From CAVWCQ01 sp963753545 (GTDB lineage: Bacteria; Chloroflexota; Anaerolineae; Aggregatilineales; Aggregatilineaceae): a stretch of 64,000 nt of DNA. Positions 47,794-55,692 of this stretch are shown here, in pieces. Within the stretch, counting starts at the first letter, position 1. Every line of letters starts with the position of its first letter. The notes beneath the pieces are model-generated. The model ran no database searches, was not told where the DNA came from, and was given only the letters and a program-made list of their open reading frames with translations. The stretch is taken from contig CAVWCQ010000001.1 of the NCBI GenBank assembly GCA_963753545.1, positions 1 through 64,000 on the forward strand, in the 5' to 3' direction. A program made the translations under genes and the position numbers.

Positions 47794-47933
47794 TTATCGT
47801 GCGAGATATCCACCCTCAACAGGAAAGTAAGCGCCCGTGATAAACGATGCTGTTTCCGAACTGAGCCAGATCACCAGTTCAGCGACTTCTTCGGCTGTCC
47901 CCAATCGTCCGATAGGATGCAGCCGGTGAACGC
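47794..47933 (-). pseudogene. C-terminal remnant of a short-chain dehydrogenase (SDR)
   Basis: The minus strand encodes about 45 residues ending in a proper TAA at 47794-47796. The text LHPIGRLGTAEEVAELVIWL, then SSETASFITGAYFPVEGGYL, is the standard end of classical SDR enzymes (GRxGxxEEVA and the ITG...DGG block). The N-terminal 200 residues with the NAD motif and YxxxK site are absent. The fragment begins directly after the stop codon of the acyl-CoA dehydrogenase. A deletion or recombination at this point is likely. Confidence 0.75.
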
Positions 47934-47940
47934 TGCCCTT

Positions 47941-49089
47941 TCAGCTTTCCTCCAGCACACGCCGGGCGATCACCATCCGCAGGATCTCGCTGGCTCCTTC
48001 GCCAATCGTCATCAACCGTTGATCGCGGTAGATGCGCTCTACCGGGAATTCACGGCTGTAGCCATAGCCGCCGTAAATCTGAACGGCATCGTAGGCGATC
48101 TTCTCTGCTGCTTCCGACGCGGTTAGCTTGGCGATTGCCGCCAGTTTGCTAAAGTTCTGCCCCTGGTCCTTGAGCCATGCCGCCTTATGAACGAGCAGGC
48201 GCGACGCTTCAATCGCCGCAGCGGCATCGGCCAGTTTAAACTGGATCGCCTGGTGCTCGGACAGCATTTTGCCAAAAGTCTGGCGCTGTCTGGCGTAAGC
48301 AACCGCCTCGTCCAGCGCGGCCTGAGCCAACCCTACGCACAGCGCCCCGATCCCGATGCGGCCTCCATCCAGCGTTTGCAGCGCCTGATACAGCCCCTGC
48401 CCTTCCTCGCCCAGCAGGTGATCCAGCGGGACGCGCACCTGATTAAAGGTCAGCATATGGGTAGGCGACCCGCGCACGCCCATCTTTTTTTCCGGCGGGG
48501 CGATGTACACCCCATCGCGGTCCGTTTCCACAATGATCAAACTGAAGCCCTTGTGTCCGGCATCGGGATCGGTCCGCGCTAACACGATGATCAGCGGGGC
48601 GAGGCTGGCGTTGGTGATCCATGCTTTGCTGCCGTTGATCACCCAGCAGTCGCTATCTTTCGTAGCGCGCGTCCGTACCCCGTTCGCCAGATCGGACCCG
48701 GCATCGGGTTCGGTCAGGGCCAGACTGCCCAATACTTTGCCGCTGGTCAGCCGGGGCAAAAATGTCGCTTTCTGATCCTTAGTTCCCCAGCGAATGAGCG
48801 GGAAGAGGCACAGGCCGTTATGCGCCGCCACGCTCAGCCCGGTTGATCCACAGGCCCGCCCAATTTCCTCAATCGCCATTGCTGCGGTTACGGCATCGAA
48901 TCCGGCCCCGCCGTATTCTTCTGGCACTTGCAGACCCAGCAAACCGAGTTCGGGCATGCGGGCCAGCGCTTCCATCCGTAGGTGCGCCTGTTCATCCACT
49001 TCGGCAGCATAAGGCTTCAGTTCACGCTCGCAGAAATCGCGCACAGCCTGCAAAAAAAGCTGTTGTTCATCGTTCAGCGCAAAATCCAT
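47941..49089 (-). CDS. Acyl-CoA dehydrogenase
   Basis: A 382-residue FAD flavoenzyme that puts a trans double bond into acyl-CoA. The N-terminal helical domain (MDFALNDEQQLFLQAVRDF) is followed by the FAD-binding LALTEPDAGSDLANGVRTRA near residue 125 and WITNASLAPLIIVLART near 155. In the C-terminal domain, ARQRQTFGKMLSEHQAIQF near 245 and YGGYGYSREFPVERIYRD near 345 are typical, and the catalytic Glu is in GEGASEILRMVIAR. Electrons would go to ETF. It is 11 bases after the OB-fold gene in a minus-strand unit with thiolase, consistent with acyl-CoA or sterol/branched-chain breakdown. Confidence 0.9.
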   Translation of the reverse strand: MDFALNDEQQLFLQAVRDFCERELKPYAAEVDEQAHLRMEALARMPELGLLGLQVPEEYGGAGFDAVTAAMAIEEIGRACGSTGLSVAAHNGLCLFPLIRWGTKDQKATFLPRLTSGKVLGSLALTEPDAGSDLANGVRTRATKDSDCWVINGSKAWITNASLAPLIIVLARTDPDAGHKGFSLIIVETDRDGVYIAPPEKKMGVRGSPTHMLTFNQVRVPLDHLLGEEGQGLYQALQTLDGGRIGIGALCVGLAQAALDEAVAYARQRQTFGKMLSEHQAIQFKLADAAAAIEASRLLVHKAAWLKDQGQNFSKLAAIAKLTASEAAEKIAYDAVQIYGGYGYSREFPVERIYRDQRLMTIGEGASEILRMVIARRVLEES

Positions 49090-49100
49090 GCCCTGTTCTC

Positions 49101-49652
49101 CTATGCCGGGACAAAATAAATATCCGTCGGCTTGAATTTACTGTTGCGCAGATAACGTGATTTCACCTTCATGCCGATCCAATCCAGCGACGGCGCGGCT
49201 GGATCGAGACCCACCAGCCGAGTCAGGAACAGCGTATCGACGCCCTGGAATTCGATCAGGGCCAGCACAAACGGAGTTTGGGGCAGAAATTCCTCAGATC
49301 CGAAATAGCAGACTGTGAAGGCGTGAATCGTGCCCTCGTCCGGCAGTTTGACCCAATCGGTTTCCTGGCCCGAATACATATCGCTGCCGCGCGGCGTGGC
49401 GTAGGTATAGCCTGTTTCGGGATCACGGTTGCCCATGTATACCCCGTTCGCCAGCCCCGCGAAGAACGGCGAATCCTGCCCGTAGGAGTGGATATAGTCA
49501 ATCTGGTATGGCTGGCGGAGGATGATCGGTCCCATATTTTTGAGCGCCTTGAGCGCCGCATCATCGAGTTTGCGGGGGAAGGGAACATTAAAAAGAATCT
49601 GCCCCTCGTCGTTTTCGTCCATACGCGCTGGTTTTTGCTTGTCGTCAGACAT
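49101..49652 (-). CDS. DUF35-type OB-fold protein without zinc-ribbon cysteines
   Basis: The C-terminal half is an OB-fold of the DUF35 family (GTIHAFTVCYFGSEEF, TPFVLALIEFQGVDTLFLTR, IGMKVKSRYL). Such proteins form complexes with thiolases and thiolase-like enzymes and can bind acyl-CoA. The usual N-terminal rubredoxin-like zinc ribbon with two CxxC pairs is replaced by GNRDPETGYTYATPRGSDMY; the only Cys in the protein is in the OB strand. The fold may therefore be metal-free. The protein has 183 residues, longer than common members, with an extra N-terminal helix region. It lies 5 bases after the thiolase gene, its likely partner. Confidence 0.8.
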   Translation of the reverse strand: MSDDKQKPARMDENDEGQILFNVPFPRKLDDAALKALKNMGPIILRQPYQIDYIHSYGQDSPFFAGLANGVYMGNRDPETGYTYATPRGSDMYSGQETDWVKLPDEGTIHAFTVCYFGSEEFLPQTPFVLALIEFQGVDTLFLTRLVGLDPAAPSLDWIGMKVKSRYLRNSKFKPTDIYFVPA

Positions 49653-49657
49653 GGGAT

Positions 49658-51019
49658 TTACGCCTCCGTCTCCAGAATCGATACCGTTACATAGGTTCCT
49701 GTGCCCGCGTGGCTGTGGATCGCGCCGCGATGAGCATCCTTGATTTGCAGTTTATCGTCGCCAAAGTGTTTTTCAATCGTGCCCTGAAGCTGCCACAGAG
49801 CGAACACACCTTGCATCAGGCCTGTTGCTCCTACCGGATGACCGCAGGCAATCAGCCCGCCGGATGGATTGACCGGGCAGGCAGGTGGTTCGGGCAGGTT
49901 CAGACCGTAATCGATACCGGGCATGAACGTCTTGCCGCAGGTCGCAAATTCGCCGCCTTCTCCATAACGGCACATGCCCATATCTTCATAGGTCTGGATT
50001 TCCGATGAGGTGTAAGCGTCGTGTAACTCCACGAAGTCCATGTCCTGCACCGGATCATAGATACCCGCCCGTTCGTAAGCCTGTTTGCTCGCCATGCGCC
50101 CCGCGCGGAAGGAATGTACGCCCGGATAGCGGAACCCATGATCCCACAACTCGCGGTAATACTGCTGCGTCTCCAGGCTGTCGCTTTCGATGGCCAGGGC
50201 ATTTTTCCGCATGAATTCGTCATAGGACTGGTGCGGGCGGTCCGCCATACGCATCGCGTCCGTGCCGCGCCCGATGCCTGTCACCAGCACGCGCGGATAA
50301 CGCTTGCCGCTGGCCTTTTCCAGCTTTTCCAATCCTTCTTCCGAGCACATAATCACGGCTGCCGCGCCGTCGCTCATCACGCAGATATCCAGACGGGTCA
50401 GGGGCCAGGCGACCATCGGTGCATTGCGCACATCCTGGATCGTGTAGCGGTTGCGTTTCTGAGCATAGGGATTGTGATAGGCGTTGAGGTGATTTTTCAC
50501 CGAAACATGCGCCAACTGTTCGACGGTTGTTCCGAACTCTTTCATGTGGCGCGTGACCATCATCGCGTAATAGCCGGAATAAAAACCTCCGACGGGATAA
50601 TCAAAACTCACATCGGAGGCCAGGGCGATAAACTCATTGCCCTTCCAGGTGTTGACGTGGCTCATCGTCTCAAACCCATAAGCCACGCAGATATCCATTG
50701 CGCCGCTGGCTACACTTTTCCACGCCTCCTGAAAGCACAGCCCGCCCGTTGCGCCGCCGCCTTCGACACGGTGAGACGGCTTGGGCACCAATCCCAGGTA
50801 GTCCTGGGCCATAATGCCGCTCATCAACTGGCGCTGGAAGTGATCGGAAAAGTAGGACGCCACTGAGCCATCGACCAGTTCGGTAAATTCGCGGAAAGGA
50901 ACTCCTAAATCTTGTAGGGCGTAATCATAAGCTTCTTTGACAATCCCCTGAAAGGTTTTGTCAGGCCGCGCCTTGGCGAACTTCGATACCCCACCCGACA
51001 CGACATACACTTTTCGCAT
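49658..51019 (-). CDS. Thiolase-family protein (SCP2/lipid-transfer type)
   Basis: The 453-residue protein belongs to the thiolase branch that pairs with DUF35 proteins. An N-terminal YVVSGGVSKFAKARPDKTF, the nucleophile region EGGGATGGLCFQEAWKSVAS with Cys, and the C-terminal NPSGGLIACGHPVGATG (His and second active-site region) are visible. DFVELHDAYTSSEIQTYEDM near residue 330 is typical of this branch. It should cleave or form 3-oxoacyl-CoA, or catalyse an aldol-type cleavage, together with the OB-fold protein. The start at 51019 (MRKVYVV) has AAGGAG upstream; the open frame begins 30 bases earlier. It is the first gene of the unit thiolase, OB-fold, acyl-CoA dehydrogenase, SDR remnant. 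Confidence 0.86.
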   Translation of the reverse strand: MRKVYVVSGGVSKFAKARPDKTFQGIVKEAYDYALQDLGVPFREFTELVDGSVASYFSDHFQRQLMSGIMAQDYLGLVPKPSHRVEGGGATGGLCFQEAWKSVASGAMDICVAYGFETMSHVNTWKGNEFIALASDVSFDYPVGGFYSGYYAMMVTRHMKEFGTTVEQLAHVSVKNHLNAYHNPYAQKRNRYTIQDVRNAPMVAWPLTRLDICVMSDGAAAVIMCSEEGLEKLEKASGKRYPRVLVTGIGRGTDAMRMADRPHQSYDEFMRKNALAIESDSLETQQYYRELWDHGFRYPGVHSFRAGRMASKQAYERAGIYDPVQDMDFVELHDAYTSSEIQTYEDMGMCRYGEGGEFATCGKTFMPGIDYGLNLPEPPACPVNPSGGLIACGHPVGATGLMQGVFALWQLQGTIEKHFGDDKLQIKDAHRGAIHSHAGTGTYVTVSILETEA

Positions 51020-51123
51020 GCTGCCGATCTCCTTATACCATCGCATCAATGTTCATGGGAGTATTAAGCCATCCCTTTACTCAGGTTATATCTAAATCGG
51101 CGGAGGATTGAAAAATCGGGAGC

Positions 51124-51152
51124 AAAAAAACAGGGCGCAGCAAGCGCCCCTG
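51124..51152 (-). terminator. pncB terminator
   Basis: On the minus strand the stem CAGGGGCGC/GCGCCCTG (one bulge) with a 5-base loop runs into seven T's, 34 bases after the pncB stop. Confidence 0.85.
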
Positions 51153-51185
51153 GTTCTTGATCGCAGCATGTTGGCGGAACTATTT

Positions 51186-52739
51186 TTATTGGCTTTTATC
51201 CATAGCAGACGCGATCAGTGACTGCTTCAGATCCCACAACCGCTCGCTGAGTGACACATGATAGATGTGCGGGTTGAGCAGTCGTTTTACGCCGGGATCG
51301 AGGCGGTCTACGTCGGCCTCACGTCGGGCGCGCATCTCTTCAATCGTCGGCAGATCATAAACCAGCTTGCCGTCGCGAAGAATATCTACCAGCAGCGGTT
51401 CAATCGAGGAAATATCGCTCCGATTCAAAGTCCTGCTCTTGGTGTGATCGGATGGGTGGCGCAGGACAATATGATCCATCTGCTGGGGATTTTCATCTTC
51501 CAGGGTGAGTAAATCGGCGGTTGCCGTGCCGCGCCGGTCATAGAGCCGCCAAATACGCTTATGACCAGGGTTGGGCGTTTTGTCAGCCGATTCTGATATC
51601 TTGATCGCTGGAATCCATACATCCTGATCACAGACCGCGACCAGCTTATAGACGCCGCCCAGCGCGGGTTCACCCCACGATGTGATCAGGCGTGTGCCCG
51701 TACCGAACGCCAGCCGCCCGATTAACTGTTCCGCATCGACACCCCAACGCGGCGCTTCGTCGCGAATCTGGGTAATAATCTGCCAGATGACCAGTTCATC
51801 AAGGTTGTTCGACAGCACAATCGTGGTATCGGGGAATCCTGCCTCATTGAGCATCTTCGCTGCCTGGATGCTCAGATAGGCGAGGTCGCCCGAGTCCAGC
51901 CGGATTCCTGTTGGTTCATAGCCCTTCTGCCGGAGTTCGCGGAAGACTGTGATCGCGTTGGGAATGCCGCTGTTGAGGGAGTCAATGGTATCGACCAGCA
52001 GCAGACAGTCATCGGGATAAACATCGGCATAAGCGCGGAATGCGCCCAGTTCGCCCATGCCCAGTGCCATAAAGACCTGCACCATACTATGGGCGTGTGT
52101 GCCCTTAGGTGCATAGCCAAGCACGCGCGACACCCCCACATTCGACGTAAAGTTCGCCCCGCCGATCAGCGCTGCCCGCGCCCCCGCGTTAGCGCCTGTT
52201 CCCTGCCCGCGCCGCAGCCCAAATTCCAACAGCAGCCGCCCGCGCCCGCTCTGATGCATCCGTGCCGCTTTGGTGGCAATCAGAGTCTGGTAGTTGATCA
52301 TATTGAGTAAAGCGGTTTCGAGAACCTGCGCCATGACCATCGGCCCCTGCACGACCGTGATGGGCACATTCGGATGCACAACACGCCCTTCGGGAACAGC
52401 TTGCAGGCTGATCCCATCGAATGTCCCATTCCGGCGGAGCCATGCCAGAAATTCATTGTCGAAGACCTGCTGGTCGCTGCGACTTCGCAAACTGCGCAGG
52501 TATTCGATATCATCATCGCCAAAATGCGCGTTTTTCATCCAGTCGAGCAGCCATTCCAGCCCGGCGCTGATGCAGTACCCCGCTTTGTGCAGACCATAAT
52601 CGGGATAGTCGCGGAAGAAATGGTCGAACTGCACTGTTTTTTCGTGCAGACCCGTCCGGTAGTATAACTGGGCCATCGTAAGCTGGTAGAAGTCCGTAAA
52701 GAGAATGCCTTCGGCAACCTTTTGTTCGGAGTGGTTCAC
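51186..52739 (-). CDS. pncB: Nicotinate phosphoribosyltransferase
   Basis: The enzyme makes nicotinate mononucleotide from nicotinate and PRPP in NAD salvage. The start FTDFYQLTMAQLYYRTGLHE is the family signature. EFGLRRGQGTGANAGARAAL near residue 175, GTHAHSMVQVFMALG near 215 with the phosphorylated His, TIDSLNSGIPNAI near 255 and IRLDSGDLAYLS near 280 follow. The C-terminal region has FGTGTRLITSWGEPALGGVY. At 517 residues it is of the longer PncB type. The gene is divergent from the ROK regulator. nadK is also in this window but is not linked. Confidence 0.92.
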   Translation of the reverse strand: MNHSEQKVAEGILFTDFYQLTMAQLYYRTGLHEKTVQFDHFFRDYPDYGLHKAGYCISAGLEWLLDWMKNAHFGDDDIEYLRSLRSRSDQQVFDNEFLAWLRRNGTFDGISLQAVPEGRVVHPNVPITVVQGPMVMAQVLETALLNMINYQTLIATKAARMHQSGRGRLLLEFGLRRGQGTGANAGARAALIGGANFTSNVGVSRVLGYAPKGTHAHSMVQVFMALGMGELGAFRAYADVYPDDCLLLVDTIDSLNSGIPNAITVFRELRQKGYEPTGIRLDSGDLAYLSIQAAKMLNEAGFPDTTIVLSNNLDELVIWQIITQIRDEAPRWGVDAEQLIGRLAFGTGTRLITSWGEPALGGVYKLVAVCDQDVWIPAIKISESADKTPNPGHKRIWRLYDRRGTATADLLTLEDENPQQMDHIVLRHPSDHTKSRTLNRSDISSIEPLLVDILRDGKLVYDLPTIEEMRARREADVDRLDPGVKRLLNPHIYHVSLSERLWDLKQSLIASAMDKSQ

Positions 52740-52851
52740 ACGATTTTCCTCTCATCGAGTGATGCGATTGCCGGTAATTATCGTCCATAAGAAGACTTTT
52801 GGCACGCGGCAAGTTGGTTAAAATGGCTGACCTTCCTTAGGCTGCGCTTCC

Positions 52852-52881
52852 TTGACTTATTACCGCGGTTGCTTGTATAGT
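52852..52881 (+). promoter_or_regulatory. Promoter of the ROK-isomerase-ALDH-LarA unit
   Basis: TTGACT (52852-52857) and TATAGT (52876-52881) are spaced by 18 bases, 77 bases before the ROK start. This is the only strong promoter seen before the four plus-strand genes. Confidence 0.7.
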
Positions 52882-52958
52882 GAAAATCGAGAAGTTCCAT
52901 TTTTGATACATCTATTAATTTATCCTTTTCGCTTAATGAAAACTGCAAAGAGTTAGCT

Positions 52959-54203
52959 ATGAATGTTCGCCGCTCCCTATCACCAAGCAACTCCAGTTCC
53001 ATCAAATCGCACAATTTGCGCGCTATCCTGCTAACGCTGCTCCGGCATGAAGGCATGTCCCGTGTACGGATCGCGCAGATCACCGAGCTTTCGACAACCA
53101 CTGTCACTAACCTGGTTGCTGAACTGCTGGAACAGGGGATTGTCGCTGAAGAGGGCAGCGAAGATGTCGAATTAAAACGTGGTGTGGGCCGTCCGCGCAC
53201 GGCACTGCGGCTGATTCCTGATGCTCGTTATGTGATCGGTATCTACATGGGAACAAGCCGTGTGCGGGTCATGCTGACCGATCTTTTTGCCCGGTCATTA
53301 GCCTTTAGAGAGTTCACCTTCCTCCCCGAAACACAGCCGGAAACAGTGTTTGAAGAAACGCTGAGCAACATCCAGGCTGTCATCGCCGAAAGTGGCATTA
53401 ATCGCCAGTTGATTATCGGGGTGGGGATTGGCGCACCTGGCCTTGTTGACTCCTATCTCGGTGTGAATATTCTCAGCCCGGTATTGGGATGGCGCAACGT
53501 ACCTATCCGCAATTGGTTTGCCTCTCGCTTGGGGCTTCCTGTTTTTGTCGATAACAACGTCCGGGCCATGGCAATGGCTGAATCCCTGCTGGGTGTAGGC
53601 AAAGATGTGTACGTTTTAGCCTATGTTTATGCGCGAGGTGGCGTTGGATCAGGCTTAGTTGTGGGTGGGCAGTTGTACCGGGGCGGAATTGCTGCCGGAG
53701 AAATAGGTCATACAGCAATTTTGCCCGACAGTGGCGAAGCCTGCCGCTGTGGGAATATCGGCTGCCTGGAAACACTGGTATCTGAATCCTCAATCGTGCG
53801 GGCTGCTCAGTCCCTTACGGTGCGTGATCCACACGGGGTGCTGGCCTCTCATCTGATGGAAACAGGCAAACGGCCCATCGAGCGTATTTTTGATGCGGCA
53901 CGGGCGGGCGACCCGGTGACTCGCAACCTGCTCAACGAGCGGGCGCGTTATATGGGTATCGGCCTGGCAAATCTGGTCAACACTGTCAGCCCGGAGATGA
54001 TTGTGCTGGACGGTATCTTTGCCGCGGGCCAGGATTTATTATTTCCGCCTGTGCGAGAGACTTTGCGGCGCTGGGCCTTTGCTGGAATGGGCGAGCAGGT
54101 GCAACTGGTGCCGCCCACCTTTGGCGCAGATGCCGGGGTGATTGGCGCAGCCGCCCTTGCTTTAGATGTCTTTTTCTACGAACAGTCCGAGGTAAGATTT
54201 TGA
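52959..54203 (+). CDS. ROK family transcriptional regulator
   Basis: The N-terminal 70 residues hold a winged helix-turn-helix (LRAILLTLLRHEGMSRVRIA, ITELSTTTVTNLVAELLEQG). A ROK sugar-kinase-like domain follows from about residue 85: VGIGAPGLVDSYLGVNILSP, VFVDNNVRAMAMAESLLG and the zinc-binding CRCGNIGCLETLVSES. ROK regulators sense sugars such as xylose or GlcNAc derivatives and repress nearby catabolic genes. The stop is directly before the start of the isomerase-like gene (one base apart), so it probably controls its own operon. Length 414 is normal. The start has AAAGAG upstream. Confidence 0.9.
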   Translation: MNVRRSLSPSNSSSIKSHNLRAILLTLLRHEGMSRVRIAQITELSTTTVTNLVAELLEQGIVAEEGSEDVELKRGVGRPRTALRLIPDARYVIGIYMGTSRVRVMLTDLFARSLAFREFTFLPETQPETVFEETLSNIQAVIAESGINRQLIIGVGIGAPGLVDSYLGVNILSPVLGWRNVPIRNWFASRLGLPVFVDNNVRAMAMAESLLGVGKDVYVLAYVYARGGVGSGLVVGGQLYRGGIAAGEIGHTAILPDSGEACRCGNIGCLETLVSESSIVRAAQSLTVRDPHGVLASHLMETGKRPIERIFDAARAGDPVTRNLLNERARYMGIGLANLVNTVSPEMIVLDGIFAAGQDLLFPPVRETLRRWAFAGMGEQVQLVPPTFGADAGVIGAAALALDVFFYEQSEVRF

Positions 54204-54204
54204 T

Positions 54205-55545
54205 ATGCAACCACTCAGGTTAGGATTTATCGCGGTCGGTCGTTCCCCCTATGACCTTGAACTCGCAAATACAGTCACTTCTCAGGTCCGGGCGCGGCTG
54301 GCCGAGGCCGGGTTCCAACTGATAGGTCCACAAGAACTCATCGGGACGCCTGAACAGGCCGACAGCGTGGTCCATGATCTCGCCGAGCAATCCCTGGATG
54401 GGCTGCTGGTGCTGCAAGCCACATTTACGGACAGCTTGCTGGTTATGCGCCTGGCTCAGGTGATGAAATCATCGCTCATTTTGTGGGCTGTTCCCGAAGC
54501 CCGAACCGGCGGATCGCTGCGTCTGAATTCGCTGTCCGGTGTTAATCTGGCCGCTCACGCGCTCAAGCGGGGACGCATCCTCTACGAAACAATTTACGCT
54601 GCTTCCGACAATACGGCTGCGCTCGAAAAAGTGCGCACGATTACCGTAGCGGGACGGGTTCGCCGCCTGCTGCGAGGGGTGATCATTGGCCGGATTGGAG
54701 AGCACCCAGCCGGTTATGAGCCTGACCGGATCAGTTATTATGCGCTCCGCCACCAGTTAGGCGTGAATGTTGCCCAGATCGATCTCGCCTCGCTTTTTGC
54801 GGCTGCTCGTTCCATTTCTCAGTCCGATATCGATGCGCCGCTGGCCGATCTCAAAGCCAACTTGCGCGGCTTAGACAAGGTAGACCAGGACGGGCTTCGC
54901 CGGGCAGTAGCCGCTTATCTGGCCCTGCGCCAGACTGTGAAAGATGAGCGGTTGAATGGGCTGGCGGTGCGCTGTGAACCGGAATTTTATACCGAGCTGG
55001 GTTGCACAGTGTGTGGGCCGCTCTCTATCCTTGCCAGTGAAGGCGTTTCATGCAGTTGTGAGTGCGACGTCAATGCCACGGTCACACAGCTCATTTTGCA
55101 GTGGATTGGCAGCAAACCCGCCTTTGGCTGTGACATGGTATCGTTTGAACCGGACGAAAATATCGCTGTTTTGTGGCACTGCGGCCTCGCTCCGCTCGAA
55201 ACGGCTGATCCGGATGCACAGGCACTTGCTGCTGTTCATCCGATTTCAAAACTGCCCTTTTTGATGCAGTTTCCGTTCAAACCGGGACGTGTCACGCTGG
55301 CCCGGCTCAGCCACGCGACGGGGGAATACCGGCTCGTCGTCGCTAGCGGAGAGATGCTGCAAGCGCCGCTCAGCTTCGCAGGGACATCTGGTGTGCTGCG
55401 CTTTGACCAGCCTGTTTCCCAGGTTCTGGAAACGATTCTCTCCGAAGGGTTGGAAAACCATGTGTCGCTGACCTACGGGGATCATATTCCCGTGCTGCTG
55501 GCTCTGGCGCGGCAGTTAAAAATCCCCGTCCTGCAATTGGCTTGA
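54205..55545 (+). CDS. L-fucose/L-arabinose isomerase-like protein
   Basis: The 446-residue protein has the two-part layout of this family. The N-terminal Rossmann-like domain holds FIAVGRSPYDLELANTV, EQSLDGLLVLQATFTDSLLV and LILWAVPEARTGGSLRLNSL. The C-terminal domain holds VRCEPEFYTELGCTVCGPLS and EGVSCSCECDVNATVTQLIL, where Glu and Asp ligate Mn2+ in true isomerases. DMVSFEPDENIAVLWHCGLA then leads to the end. Members interconvert aldose and ketose sugars, but many homologues have no tested substrate. It is coupled to the ROK regulator and followed by a terminator before the dehydrogenase. Confidence 0.8.
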   Translation: MQPLRLGFIAVGRSPYDLELANTVTSQVRARLAEAGFQLIGPQELIGTPEQADSVVHDLAEQSLDGLLVLQATFTDSLLVMRLAQVMKSSLILWAVPEARTGGSLRLNSLSGVNLAAHALKRGRILYETIYAASDNTAALEKVRTITVAGRVRRLLRGVIIGRIGEHPAGYEPDRISYYALRHQLGVNVAQIDLASLFAAARSISQSDIDAPLADLKANLRGLDKVDQDGLRRAVAAYLALRQTVKDERLNGLAVRCEPEFYTELGCTVCGPLSILASEGVSCSCECDVNATVTQLILQWIGSKPAFGCDMVSFEPDENIAVLWHCGLAPLETADPDAQALAAVHPISKLPFLMQFPFKPGRVTLARLSHATGEYRLVVASGEMLQAPLSFAGTSGVLRFDQPVSQVLETILSEGLENHVSLTYGDHIPVLLALARQLKIPVLQLA

Positions 55546-55583
55546 TGAGGGAAACACCTTTAATTTCTACATATCAACAAGGG

Positions 55584-55607
55584 GGCAGCGTTTGAGCTGC
55601 CTTCTTT
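55584..55607 (+). terminator. Terminator after the isomerase-like gene
   Basis: A 6-bp GC stem (GGCAGC/GCTGCC), extended by flanking A/G and T/C pairs, closes a 6-base loop and is followed by TTCTTTATTTTT. It may be partial, as the dehydrogenase gene lies on the same strand with no clear promoter of its own. Confidence 0.6.
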
Positions 55608-55692
55608 ATTTTTGAACTCTCTTGCTTTTCTTTGCGCCCTCCGCGCTCTCCGCGGGCGGTGAGTTAGTTTTTTCTTTTGAGGAGGAACAGCG

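Noticed and set aside
55620..55670. CTTTGCGCCCTCCGCGCTCTCCGCGGGCGG as a terminator or repeat
   Set aside because: The pairing is imperfect and there is no T-run. Similar TTCTTTGCG-like text near 25440 and 16215 is low-complexity and not a clear repeat family.
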